Below are positions 36,058 to 43,778 of a stretch of DNA of 64,000 bases, one piece after another. The translations under genes and the position numbers were made by a program. The notes below the pieces were generated by a model. It was not told the DNA's origin and did not search any database. It saw only the letters and a program-made list of their open reading frames with translations. Position 1 is the stretch's first letter. Each line of letters begins with the position of its first letter. Source of the DNA: Luedemannella flava (lineage in GTDB: Bacteria > Actinomycetota > Actinomycetes > Mycobacteriales > Micromonosporaceae); assembly GCF_039528515.1 (NCBI RefSeq), contig NZ_BAAALT010000127.1, forward strand, positions 60,054 through 124,053. The letters are read 5' to 3'.

Positions 36058-37178
36058 TCCCAAGACGGTGACACGTCGGATTCGTTTCCACAAGGCATCA
36101 TCCCGGCGATCCCGAGGCCGGGCGCGTCGGGCAGGACAACGGTCGGCCCCGAGTACCCGGGACCGCCCTTGACCAGCGGTTGCGCCAACCACCAGGCGGC
36201 GTCGAGGTCGCTCACGGCGGTGGTGCCGGTGGCGGCCACGAGGCTCGCCGCGGCGCCCACGCCGATGGGCCCCTCCATCATCGAGCCGACCATGGTGCCG
36301 ACGCCATACTCCTCGGCCAGGGCCAGCAGCGTGCGGGCCGGGCCCAGGCCGCCGCACTTGGCGAGCTTGACGTTGACCAGGTCGGCCGCCCGGCGCCGGA
36401 TGACCTCGACCAGGTCGCGCGGCGACCACACCGCCTCGTCGGCCAGGACCGGTGTCGTCACCCGATCGGTGACCCACGCCAGCCCGTCCAGGTCGGCGCG
36501 CACGACCGGCTGCTCCACCAGCTCCACGTCGAGGCCCGCGTTCTCGATCGCCCGGATGACGCCCACGGCCTCGCGCGGCGTCCAGCCCTGGTTCGCGTCC
36601 AGGCGCAGCCGGGTGGCCGGCCCGACAGCTTCGCGCACCGCGCGCACCCGGGCCACGTCGCCCGCCGCGTCGGTGCCGACCTTCATCTTGAGTACGTCGA
36701 ACCCGTCGGCGACCCGCGCGCCGGCCGCCCCGGCCAGCTCCGCGGCGGTGCCGGCGGCCAGCGTGACGTCCGTGGCCACGCGCAGGGCCGCCGCGTCGCC
36801 GGCGCCGCCGAGCAGGCGGGCCAGGGGCACCCCGAGCCGGTGGGCGGCCAGGTCGTGCAGCGCCACGTCGACGGCCGCCTTCGCGGCCTCGTTGCCGGCC
36901 ACCGCCCGGCGCACGGCGCGGCACAGGCCGACAAGGTCGTCGGGGTCGCGCCCGCGCAGCAGCGGGGCGAAAACCTCGGTGACGCACGCCTGCGAGCCGG
37001 CCACGGAAGCGCCGGTGACCTGCCAGACCTGGGGCGCCTCGCCGTAGCCGGTGTGGCCGGCGTCGTCGCTGACGGTCACCACGAGCGTGGTCATCGTCGT
37101 GGTGCGCCGCAGCGCGGTCACGAACGGCGTATGCAGCGCCGCCGTGACCCGGCGCGAGCGCACCTCGGTGATCGTCAC
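36054..37178 (-). CDS. L-Ala-D/L-Glu epimerase, enolase superfamily
   Basis: A 374-residue protein. The N-terminal capping domain (residues 1-120) is followed by the TIM barrel with the acid/base and metal ligands in order: KMKVG, RLDANQGW, ELVEQPV, LADEAVW and LVNVKLAKCGG. These are the dipeptide-epimerase (YkfB/AEE) signatures. It inverts the Glu stereocentre of L-Ala-D-Glu released from murein peptides so that the dipeptide can enter ordinary peptide metabolism. The gene is upstream of the NlpC/P60 gene with a GTGA overlap and 11 bp downstream of the serine hydrolase gene. Confidence 0.9.
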   Translation of the reverse strand: MTITEVRSRRVTAALHTPFVTALRRTTTMTTLVVTVSDDAGHTGYGEAPQVWQVTGASVAGSQACVTEVFAPLLRGRDPDDLVGLCRAVRRAVAGNEAAKAAVDVALHDLAAHRLGVPLARLLGGAGDAAALRVATDVTLAAGTAAELAGAAGARVADGFDVLKMKVGTDAAGDVARVRAVREAVGPATRLRLDANQGWTPREAVGVIRAIENAGLDVELVEQPVVRADLDGLAWVTDRVTTPVLADEAVWSPRDLVEVIRRRAADLVNVKLAKCGGLGPARTLLALAEEYGVGTMVGSMMEGPIGVGAAASLVAATGTTAVSDLDAAWWLAQPLVKGGPGYSGPTVVLPDAPGLGIAGMMPCGNESDVSPSWE

Positions 37179-37189
37179 GGCCCAGCAGC

Positions 37190-38053
37190 CTAGCCCATGG
37201 CCGGGGCGAGATCATGGCGGTCCGCCCAGCTCGCGGCGGCCACCCGGGCCAGCAGCGCGCACGCCCCGTCGCCCGGGTCGTTGCGGGCCAGCGGCGTGGT
37301 GGCGCACACGACCAGCACGTACGGCGGGGCGTCGGCGGGGAACACGACCCCCGCCCCGTGCCGTACCCCCATGACCCAGCCGGGTTTGTGGGCGATGCGG
37401 GTGCCCTCCGGCAGGCCGCCGGCCAGCTCCGAGCCGTCGCGCTGCGCCTCCAGGGTGGCGAGCATGGCCTGACACGAGGCCGTGGACGCGATCGGATGCC
37501 CGTCGGAGGCGCCGATCGCGATCGCCCCCAGGAGGGCGCCGAGGTCGGCGGCGGTCACGGTGTTGGTGATGCCCGCGTCGGCGGCCGCCGCGTCCTCGAT
37601 GCCCCGACCGACGACGCTGTGCCGCGCGCCGGCGGCGTGCCAGGCGTCCGCCACCGCGGCGCCACCGACGAGGCCCAGCACCAGGTTGGTGGCGAGGTTG
37701 GACGAGCGGGTGACCATCCGGTCGGCGAGCCAGCGCAGCGGCACCTCGCCGCCCAGCGCGGCCCACACCTCGGGGTCGTTGTCGTAGCGCTCCGTGCAGC
37801 CGAAGCCCGGCGCGCCCGGTGCCGCCGACGGGAACGAGTTGACCACCATCACGGCGGCGTCGAGGTCGAGCCGCCCGACCTCGGCGAGCCGGTACATCGC
37901 GGCCAGCACGGCGACCTTCATGGTGCTGGCGGCGTAGTGCGGCGCGTCCGCGTGCCGGGCGAACGCGGGCGGCCCACCGGGCGGGCCGCACCACACCGAT
38001 ACCGTCCCTTCGACAGTGTCGAGGTCGGCAGCCAATCCGTTGAGCGCACCCAC
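37190..38053 (-). CDS. Class A beta-lactamase-fold serine hydrolase
   Basis: A 287-residue protein of the penicillin-recognition fold. STMK at residues 43-46 is the SxxK motif with the nucleophile Ser43; RSSNLATNLVL matches the SxN element; AHKPGW stands where KTG is expected. It has the DUF-like class A beta-lactamase family fold but lacks the Glu-containing omega-loop motif that deacylates beta-lactams, and has no signal peptide. It may therefore cleave another peptide or ester. It heads an operon with the epimerase and C40 peptidase genes, which suggests murein peptide handling. GTG start; only 10 bp separate it from the LacI gene. Confidence 0.8.
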   Translation of the reverse strand: MGALNGLAADLDTVEGTVSVWCGPPGGPPAFARHADAPHYAASTMKVAVLAAMYRLAEVGRLDLDAAVMVVNSFPSAAPGAPGFGCTERYDNDPEVWAALGGEVPLRWLADRMVTRSSNLATNLVLGLVGGAAVADAWHAAGARHSVVGRGIEDAAAADAGITNTVTAADLGALLGAIAIGASDGHPIASTASCQAMLATLEAQRDGSELAGGLPEGTRIAHKPGWVMGVRHGAGVVFPADAPPYVLVVCATTPLARNDPGDGACALLARVAAASWADRHDLAPAMG

Positions 38054-38063
38054 GGCGGGCAGG

Positions 38064-39083
38064 CTACCCCGCGTGACCCGCCGGCAGGGCGGCGGTGCTG
38101 GCGCGGACGGTCAGGCGCGGGGCGAGCAGGCTGGCGTCGGGCACGAGCTCGCCCTCCAGCTTGCGCATGAGCAGGCTCACCGACTGCGCCCCGACCTCCT
38201 CCGCCGGGATCAGTACCGACGACAGCGCGGGCTCGGTCCGCTCGGCGGTCTCGTCCGGGCAGATCGCGACGACGGAGATGTCGTCGGGCACCCGCCGGCC
38301 GTGGGCGGCCAACGCGGCCATGATGCTCCCGACGGCCGCCTCGTTGTGCACCACCAGGCCGGTGACCTCGGGCTGCCGGGTGAGCAGCGCGTGCACCGAC
38401 GCGGCGACCTGGTCGGTCTCCTCCTCGCACGCGATCGCGATACCGCTCAGTCCCAGCCGGTCGGCCGTGTCGAGGAAACCCGCGCGGGTGCGCTGGGCGA
38501 AGCCGGTGCCGCGCTCGTACACGGCCGGCGGGGCGCCGAGCAGCGCCACGTGGCGGTGACCGAGGCTCGCCAGGTGCTCCACGCACGCCGCGCCGGCCTG
38601 GAAGAAGTCGAGGTCGACGCAGGTCAGCCCGTCCGGCTCGGCGGGGAAGCCGATGAGCACGCTGGGCCGGTCCAGCTCGCGCAGCATGGGCACCCGCGTG
38701 TCGTGCAGCTCCACGTCCATGAGCACGATCGCGTCGACCATCGCGCTGGCCGCGACCCGTCGCAGCCCGTCCGGCCCCTCGTCGGCGGTGACCAGCAGAA
38801 CATCATGGTCGTACTGACGGGCCGTGGTGACCACGGCGATGGCGAACTGCATGAGTACGGGCAGGTGCATGCCCGAGCGCAGGGGCAGCACCAGCGCGAT
38901 CACGTTGGACCGGTTGCTGGCGAGCGACCGCGCCCCGGCGTGCGGGTGGTAGCCGAGGACCCGGATGCTCGACAGCACCCGTTGCCGGGTGGTGGACGAG
39001 ATCGCCCGCTTGCCGCTGAGCACATAGGAGACCGTGCTCGGGGCCACGCCGGCGTGGCGGGCCACGTCCGTGATCGTGACCAT
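38064..39083 (-). CDS. LacI-family transcriptional regulator
   Basis: A 339-residue regulator. The N-terminal helix-turn-helix (TITDVARHAGVAPSTVSYVLSG) contains the residues that read the operator, and the hinge (LGYHPHAGARSLAS) is canonical. Residues 60-330 form the sugar-binding core of the periplasmic-binding-protein fold. The gene is 35 bp downstream of the GH3 gene on the same strand. The two TCGAAGCGCTTCGA palindromes upstream of the GH3 gene are typical LacI-family operators, so it probably represses GH3 and itself. The effector may be a glucose- or xylose-containing oligosaccharide. Confidence 0.93.
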   Translation of the reverse strand: MVTITDVARHAGVAPSTVSYVLSGKRAISSTTRQRVLSSIRVLGYHPHAGARSLASNRSNVIALVLPLRSGMHLPVLMQFAIAVVTTARQYDHDVLLVTADEGPDGLRRVAASAMVDAIVLMDVELHDTRVPMLRELDRPSVLIGFPAEPDGLTCVDLDFFQAGAACVEHLASLGHRHVALLGAPPAVYERGTGFAQRTRAGFLDTADRLGLSGIAIACEEETDQVAASVHALLTRQPEVTGLVVHNEAAVGSIMAALAAHGRRVPDDISVVAICPDETAERTEPALSSVLIPAEEVGAQSVSLLMRKLEGELVPDASLLAPRLTVRASTAALPAGHAG

Positions 39084-39118
39084 GGCGCTCCGTGGGGGTC
39101 GGGTACGGGGGGAGGACA

Positions 39119-41977
39119 CTACGCCTCGGCTCCCGGTCCGTCGAACGTCAGCTCGGCCACGCGGGTGCCGGGGGCGCTGAAGACAAGGTAGAGGTCGCGG
39201 ATGCCGGTCGCACCGGCGGCGGGCGCGGAGACCTCGGTCCACGCGTACTCGCTGCCGGTCGACGGGACGGTGAGGGTGGCGACCACCTGGCCGCGCACCG
39301 GGTCGTCGACGCGCAGCGTGATGGTGCCGGCACCGTCGACCTGCGCCACCTTCGCGCCCACGGCGCGGACGCCCCGGCCGAGGTCCACCCCGTCGAACGT
39401 GATCCAGCTGCCCGGCTCGACGGCGCCGACCGCGTCGCCGGTGACCGTGTTCTCGTCGACCAGCGCGATGCCGCAGTAGTCGTCGTGGTCGGCGGCGCGC
39501 AGGGAGCGGCCGCTCACGGCGCGCGGCGCGATCTGCTCGCCGCGCACGTCGACGACCGCGGTGGCCCGTACGTCCGTGGCCGAGGCGCCGACCATGACGG
39601 TGTGCCGGGCCTCCTCGACGACCATCCGGCCCTGGGTGACGTCCCAGAACGCGAGGTCGGCCGCCTTGAGTGGCAGCGTGACGGCGGTCGACGCGCCCGG
39701 CGCGAGGCGCACCTTCGCGAAGCCGCGCAGCTGGCGCACGGGTAGCTTGACGCGTGAGCGCTGCTGGCGGGTGTAGAGCTGGACCACCTCGTCGACGGCG
39801 TACTCCCCGGTGTTGACGACCTCGACGGTCACGGTGATCTCGCCGTCGGCGTCCAGCGCCGGGGCGCTGACGCGCAGGTCGCGGTACGCCACGCGGCCGT
39901 AGGTGAGGCCGTGGCCGAACGGGTACAGCGGCCTGCCGCGGAAGTAGAGGTACGTCGCGTCGGTGGCGATGATGTCGTAGTCGAGCAGGTCGGGCAGGTC
40001 GGTGTCGTCCCGGTACCACGTCTGGGGGAGCCGGCCCGACGGGCTCGCGTCTCCCAGCAGCACGTCGGCCAGCGCGTTGCCGAACTCCTGCCCGCCGTGC
40101 GCCGACCACAGGATGGCCGGCACGTGCTCGTCCGCCCACCGGATCGCGTACGGGTAGCTGCTGGTCAGCACGAGGACGGTCGTCGGGTTGGCGGCGTGCA
40201 CCGCCTCGATGAGCCGCTGCTGGGTGGGGGGCAGGTTCAGGTCGACCCGGTCCTCGCACTCCCGGCCGTTGATCAGCGGGTGGTTGCCGAGCACGACGAT
40301 CGCGACGTCGGCCTCGCGGGCGGCGGCGACGGCCGCGTCCACGCCCGAGTGCACGGTCTCGATGCTCAGGCCCAGCGCGTCGGCCGGCGACCCGGCGGTC
40401 GCGCCGAGCGCGCCGTCCTCCGTGGCGGCGACGAACCGGCCGGACGCCACGTGCTTGAGGACGAGGGCGCCGTCCTCGCGCTCGGCGAGCCGGAACGTCT
40501 CGCGGACCACCCAGCCGTTCGGGCTCGCCTGGTTGTTGACCAGCGGCGTGCCCTCGGCGTCGACGGCGGTGACGTGCCGCCCGTTGGCCACGGCGCGCAG
40601 CGAGTAGACGCCGTCGCCCCAGTCGAACAGGTCGAACTCGCCGGCCCCGTCGGCGAGCCGCAGCGTGGCGCCGTCGGCGTGGTCGGACGCGGTGACGAAC
40701 CGGTCGGTGCCGGCCGCGCGCAGGACGACCCGGTCGACGCCGTCCTCGTGACTGACGACCGCGTCGCCGAGGCGCTCGGTGAGCCCGCGCCGGACGGTGG
40801 CCTGGTAGGGGAGCGTGCCGCTGTACCAGTCCTCGAAGAGTACGTCCGACAGCGGGCCGAGCACGGCGACCCGCTTCGGCGCGGCCAGGGGGAGCAGGTC
40901 CTCGTCGTTGCGGAGGAGCACGATCGCCGCCCGGGCGGCCTCGCGGGCGAGCCGCTGGTGCTCCGAGCAGTTGATGACGTCCGCGGTGATCGCCGCGAAC
41001 GGGTTGGCCTCGGCCGGGTCGAACTCGCCGAGCCGGAACCGGATGGCGAAGATGTGCCGCAGCGCGGCGTCGATGTCGGCCTCGGTGAGCAGGCCCCGCG
41101 CCAGCGCCTCGGTGGCGCGGGCGATCGTGATCTCGGACCTGGCGTCGTTGTCGGTGAAGCTGTCCACGCCCGCCTTGATCAGCGCGGCCGTGGCGGCCGC
41201 GTGGTCGGGGTAGTAGGCCTGCGACTCGACCACGTTGGACGGTGCCTGCGCGTCGCTGACGACGAGGATGTCGTCGCTCGTCCAGGTGCGCAGCGCGTCG
41301 TTGATGAGCGGGCTCAGGTGCGCCGGCCGGTTGTTGACCAGGTTGTACGACGCCATGATGGCGACCGCGGCCCCGTCGGCGATCGGCGCCCGGAACGGCG
41401 GCAGCTCGTACTCGTGGAGCACGCGCGGGCTCAGGTTGCTCGACGTCCGGTCGCGGCGCGTCTCGTTGTTGTAGCCCAGGAAGTGCTTGAGCGTCGGGGC
41501 GGTCTTGAGGAACGTCGGGTGGTCGCCGCGCAGCCCCCACGAGTACGCCGTGCCCATGGCGCCGGTCAGCAGCGGGTCCTCGGCGTAGCCCTCCTCGTTG
41601 CGGCCCCAGCGCGGGTCGCGCAGCTGGTTGACCACCGGCGCCCACACGTTGAGGCCGGCGCGCTCGGGGTCCTTGTGGTGCAGGCCGCGCACCTCGTCGC
41701 CGACGGCCTCGCCGACGCGGCGGACCAGGTCGAGATCCCAGGTGGCGCCCAGCCCGACGGCCTGCGGGAAGACGGTGGCCTCGCCGAGCCACGCGAGCCC
41801 GTGCAGCGCCTCGGTGCCGGTGCGGAACGGGCCGACGCCCAACCGGTCGATGGCGGGCTGGTGCTGGTGCAGGAGAGCGACCTTCTCCTCGAGCGTCAGC
41901 CGGGCGAGCAGGTCGGTGATCCGGTCGGCCAGGGGCAGCGCTCCGTCGGTGTAGGCGCCGGCCTCGGGGTCGCTCAT
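39119..41977 (-). CDS. Glycoside hydrolase family 3 with inserted fascin-like domain
   Basis: A 952-residue enzyme without signal peptide. Residues 1-330 form the GH3 TIM barrel: HGLAWLGEATVFPQA, LKHFLGYNNE and nucleophile Asp242 in VVSDAQAP. Residues about 340-410 begin the GH3 C-terminal sandwich, which is interrupted by a beta-trefoil/fascin-like insertion at 411-542 (TDRFVTASDHADGATLRL, NGRHVTAVDAEGTPLVNN) and resumes at 545 (NGRECEDR probably holds the acid/base Glu). An Fn3-like domain (about 720-800) and a CBM6-like C-terminus follow. It likely acts as beta-glucosidase or beta-xylosidase on imported oligosaccharides. ATG start at 41977. Confidence 0.93.
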   Translation of the reverse strand: MSDPEAGAYTDGALPLADRITDLLARLTLEEKVALLHQHQPAIDRLGVGPFRTGTEALHGLAWLGEATVFPQAVGLGATWDLDLVRRVGEAVGDEVRGLHHKDPERAGLNVWAPVVNQLRDPRWGRNEEGYAEDPLLTGAMGTAYSWGLRGDHPTFLKTAPTLKHFLGYNNETRRDRTSSNLSPRVLHEYELPPFRAPIADGAAVAIMASYNLVNNRPAHLSPLINDALRTWTSDDILVVSDAQAPSNVVESQAYYPDHAAATAALIKAGVDSFTDNDARSEITIARATEALARGLLTEADIDAALRHIFAIRFRLGEFDPAEANPFAAITADVINCSEHQRLAREAARAAIVLLRNDEDLLPLAAPKRVAVLGPLSDVLFEDWYSGTLPYQATVRRGLTERLGDAVVSHEDGVDRVVLRAAGTDRFVTASDHADGATLRLADGAGEFDLFDWGDGVYSLRAVANGRHVTAVDAEGTPLVNNQASPNGWVVRETFRLAEREDGALVLKHVASGRFVAATEDGALGATAGSPADALGLSIETVHSGVDAAVAAAREADVAIVVLGNHPLINGRECEDRVDLNLPPTQQRLIEAVHAANPTTVLVLTSSYPYAIRWADEHVPAILWSAHGGQEFGNALADVLLGDASPSGRLPQTWYRDDTDLPDLLDYDIIATDATYLYFRGRPLYPFGHGLTYGRVAYRDLRVSAPALDADGEITVTVEVVNTGEYAVDEVVQLYTRQQRSRVKLPVRQLRGFAKVRLAPGASTAVTLPLKAADLAFWDVTQGRMVVEEARHTVMVGASATDVRATAVVDVRGEQIAPRAVSGRSLRAADHDDYCGIALVDENTVTGDAVGAVEPGSWITFDGVDLGRGVRAVGAKVAQVDGAGTITLRVDDPVRGQVVATLTVPSTGSEYAWTEVSAPAAGATGIRDLYLVFSAPGTRVAELTFDGPGAEA

Positions 41978-42034
41978 CGGGACGCACCCTTCTTCAACAT
42001 CGCTTGCGGGCCCCCGGGTCGGCCCGGGGCCGAC

Positions 42035-42050
42035 GTCGAAGCGCTTCGAC
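42035..42050. promoter_or_regulatory. LacI-family operator 1 for GH3
   Basis: The perfect 16-bp palindrome GTCGAAGCGCTTCGAC lies 58 bp upstream of the GH3 start codon. It has the AGCGCT core with a central CpG used by LacI-family regulators of sugar genes in actinobacteria. The LacI regulator gene lies directly downstream of GH3. Confidence 0.75.
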
Positions 42051-42080
42051 GGATATCGAATATCATGGTTACCAGGACAT

Positions 42081-42094
42081 TCGAAGCGCTTCGA
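42081..42094. promoter_or_regulatory. LacI-family operator 2 for GH3
   Basis: TCGAAGCGCTTCGA, identical to the core of operator 1 and 45 bp from it centre to centre, about four helical turns. Two sites on one face of the helix allow cooperative or looped repression. Between the two lies an AT-rich stretch (ATATCGAATATC) that probably contains the promoter. Confidence 0.75.
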
Positions 42095-42250
42095 CGATGG
42101 TTCGAAAGTTACCTCGTCCGAAACCGGGCATTTCCAGACTGTTAGCCGGAGCTGTCGACCGTGTTTCGAAAACGAGGCCTATGCAGCGTCGCACCGGTCT
42201 CCGCCCACCGTCAAGAGGTCGGTCGATACCGATGTCCGTACCTACCATGA

Positions 42251-42264
42251 GGTAAGCGCTTTCA
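42251..42264. promoter_or_regulatory. Degenerate third LacI-type half-operator
   Basis: GGTAAGCGCTTTCA carries the AAGCGCTT core of LacI-type sites with weaker outer symmetry. It lies 90 bp downstream of the ROK regulator stop and 274 bp upstream of GH3. Its role is uncertain. The rest of the gap (41978-42355) shows no gene. Confidence 0.4.
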
Positions 42265-42355
42265 AGGACCTGGCGTGAGACGATTTCCGCAGGTGTTGAT
42301 GGGTGCGCGTGGCGGTGGCGGCACGGCGCCGACCGCGCCGCCACCTTAATATTCT

Positions 42356-43609
42356 TTACGCGCTCGCGAGCGCGGGCAACCGACCCGAATCAACCGTTTC
42401 CAGAACGCCCGCCGCGCCCCCCGTCGCGGTCGCGTTGTAGCCCAGCGTCGACGCCACGATGCGGGCGCCGCCCGCCTGCGGCGCGACGGTGCGCGCGGCC
42501 AGCTCGGCCTCGGCCTGGTCGACGACCCACGGCGCGAGGGGAGCGTAGTAGCCGCCGAGCAGGATCACGTCGGGGTTGACCAGGTTCGCCAGCATCGACG
42601 CGCCCTGACCGAGGTCGCGCCCCAGCTGTACCAGCGCCGCGAGCACCTCCGGCTCCCGCGCCTGCGCCCGGCGGACCACGTCCTCGATGCCGATCTCGAC
42701 GTCGGCGAGCGTGTCGTGGCCGAGTTTGCGCAACACGGCGCCGATGCCGGCGACCGCCTCCAGGCAGCCGGTGCGCCCGCACGGGCAGGCCGGCCCCGCC
42801 GGGTCGATGGCCAGGTGACCGATCTCGCCGCCGAAGCCGCGCGCGCCGCGCAGCAGGCGACCGTCGACGATGATGCCCGCGCCGATGCCGGCCTGGCCCG
42901 TCAGGTACGCCAGGTTGGCCACGCCCGCGTGCGCGCCGTACCGGTACTCGGCGAGGGCCGCCAGGTTGGCGTCGTTCTCGACGGCGACCGGATAGTCCGG
43001 GTTGCCCAGCGCCGCCCTGAGGTCCTCGCGCAGGTTAACGTCCCGCCAGCCGAGGCTGGTCGCGCTGCGCACGACCCCGCCGGCGTCGACGAGGCCCGGC
43101 ACGCCCACGGTCAGCCCGAGCACCTCCCGGCCGTCGTCGCGCACCTTGGCGACGGCCCGGCGCGCGAGGGTGGCGACCGCGGCGATGGCCCTGCTCGACC
43201 CGGCGCCCTGCCCGGTGAACGAGCGGCGCCATGTCAGCAGCCGCTCGCCGCGGAGGTCGACCGCGACCGTCGCGAGGTAGTCGGTGCTTATTTCCAATCC
43301 GACCGCCGCGTACGGGGCACCGTCCACCACGATCATCGTGGCCGGTCGGCCGATGCGGTGTTCGGTCAGTCCGGTCTCCCTGAGCAGCCGTCGTTCGATG
43401 AGCTCGCCGACGAGGCTGGAGACGGTGGTCTTGTTCAGCCCGGTGGCGGCCGCGATGTCGGCGCGCGAACACGGAGCGTGCGCGCGCACGAACCGCAGGA
43501 CCACCGCTAGGTTTGTGGCCCGTACGTCGGTGAAGTCCGCCGGCTGTGGCCCGGTGTGCGTGGTTATCAACTGTGCCCCATCTGCCTCGGTCGGACCATC
43601 ATGCCCCAC
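42356..43609 (-). CDS. ROK-family transcriptional regulator (XylR/NagC-like)
   Basis: A 417-residue repressor. Residues about 28-85 form a winged helix-turn-helix (ATNLAVVLRFVRAHAPCSRAD), and 95-405 form the ROK sugar-binding fold, with VGVPGLVD, ENDANLAALAEY and the zinc cluster CPCGRTGCLE. Such regulators sense xylose or other sugars and bind AT-rich inverted repeats; the Bacillus XylR operator contains TAGTTTGTTT. That sequence occurs in the operator between this gene and the divergent ABC importer gene, and related sites occur at GH31 and GH95/GH42. It is therefore the probable regulator of this glycan locus. GTG start at 43609; alternatives are possible. Confidence 0.9.
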   Translation of the reverse strand: MGHDGPTEADGAQLITTHTGPQPADFTDVRATNLAVVLRFVRAHAPCSRADIAAATGLNKTTVSSLVGELIERRLLRETGLTEHRIGRPATMIVVDGAPYAAVGLEISTDYLATVAVDLRGERLLTWRRSFTGQGAGSSRAIAAVATLARRAVAKVRDDGREVLGLTVGVPGLVDAGGVVRSATSLGWRDVNLREDLRAALGNPDYPVAVENDANLAALAEYRYGAHAGVANLAYLTGQAGIGAGIIVDGRLLRGARGFGGEIGHLAIDPAGPACPCGRTGCLEAVAGIGAVLRKLGHDTLADVEIGIEDVVRRAQAREPEVLAALVQLGRDLGQGASMLANLVNPDVILLGGYYAPLAPWVVDQAEAELAARTVAPQAGGARIVASTLGYNATATGGAAGVLETVDSGRLPALASA

Positions 43610-43686
43610 CTCCCCCGCGCTGGGGCAGGTCCGGTCAGCCGAGGCCCGGTGACCGATCCCTTGTGGCGGCTGGCGTCGTGGTCTAG

Positions 43687-43710
43687 TTTGTTTAGTCGCC
43701 AGACCAACTA
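43687..43710. promoter_or_regulatory. XylR-like operator A, divergent ROK/ABC promoter
   Basis: TTTGTTTAGTCG at the left end and CCAACTA at the right end, within the longer CTAGTTTGTTT context. It is 77 bp from the ROK start and 68 bp from the binding-protein start. It shares 20 of 24 positions with site B at 53904-53927 and 17 of 24 with site C at 51546-51569 (both read on the minus strand). Confidence 0.72.
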
Positions 43711-43778
43711 AGTCTACAAACGCTCATTGACCTCACGCCACCATCCCCGTGTCCAAGATTTGAAGGGCCGAGAGCGCG

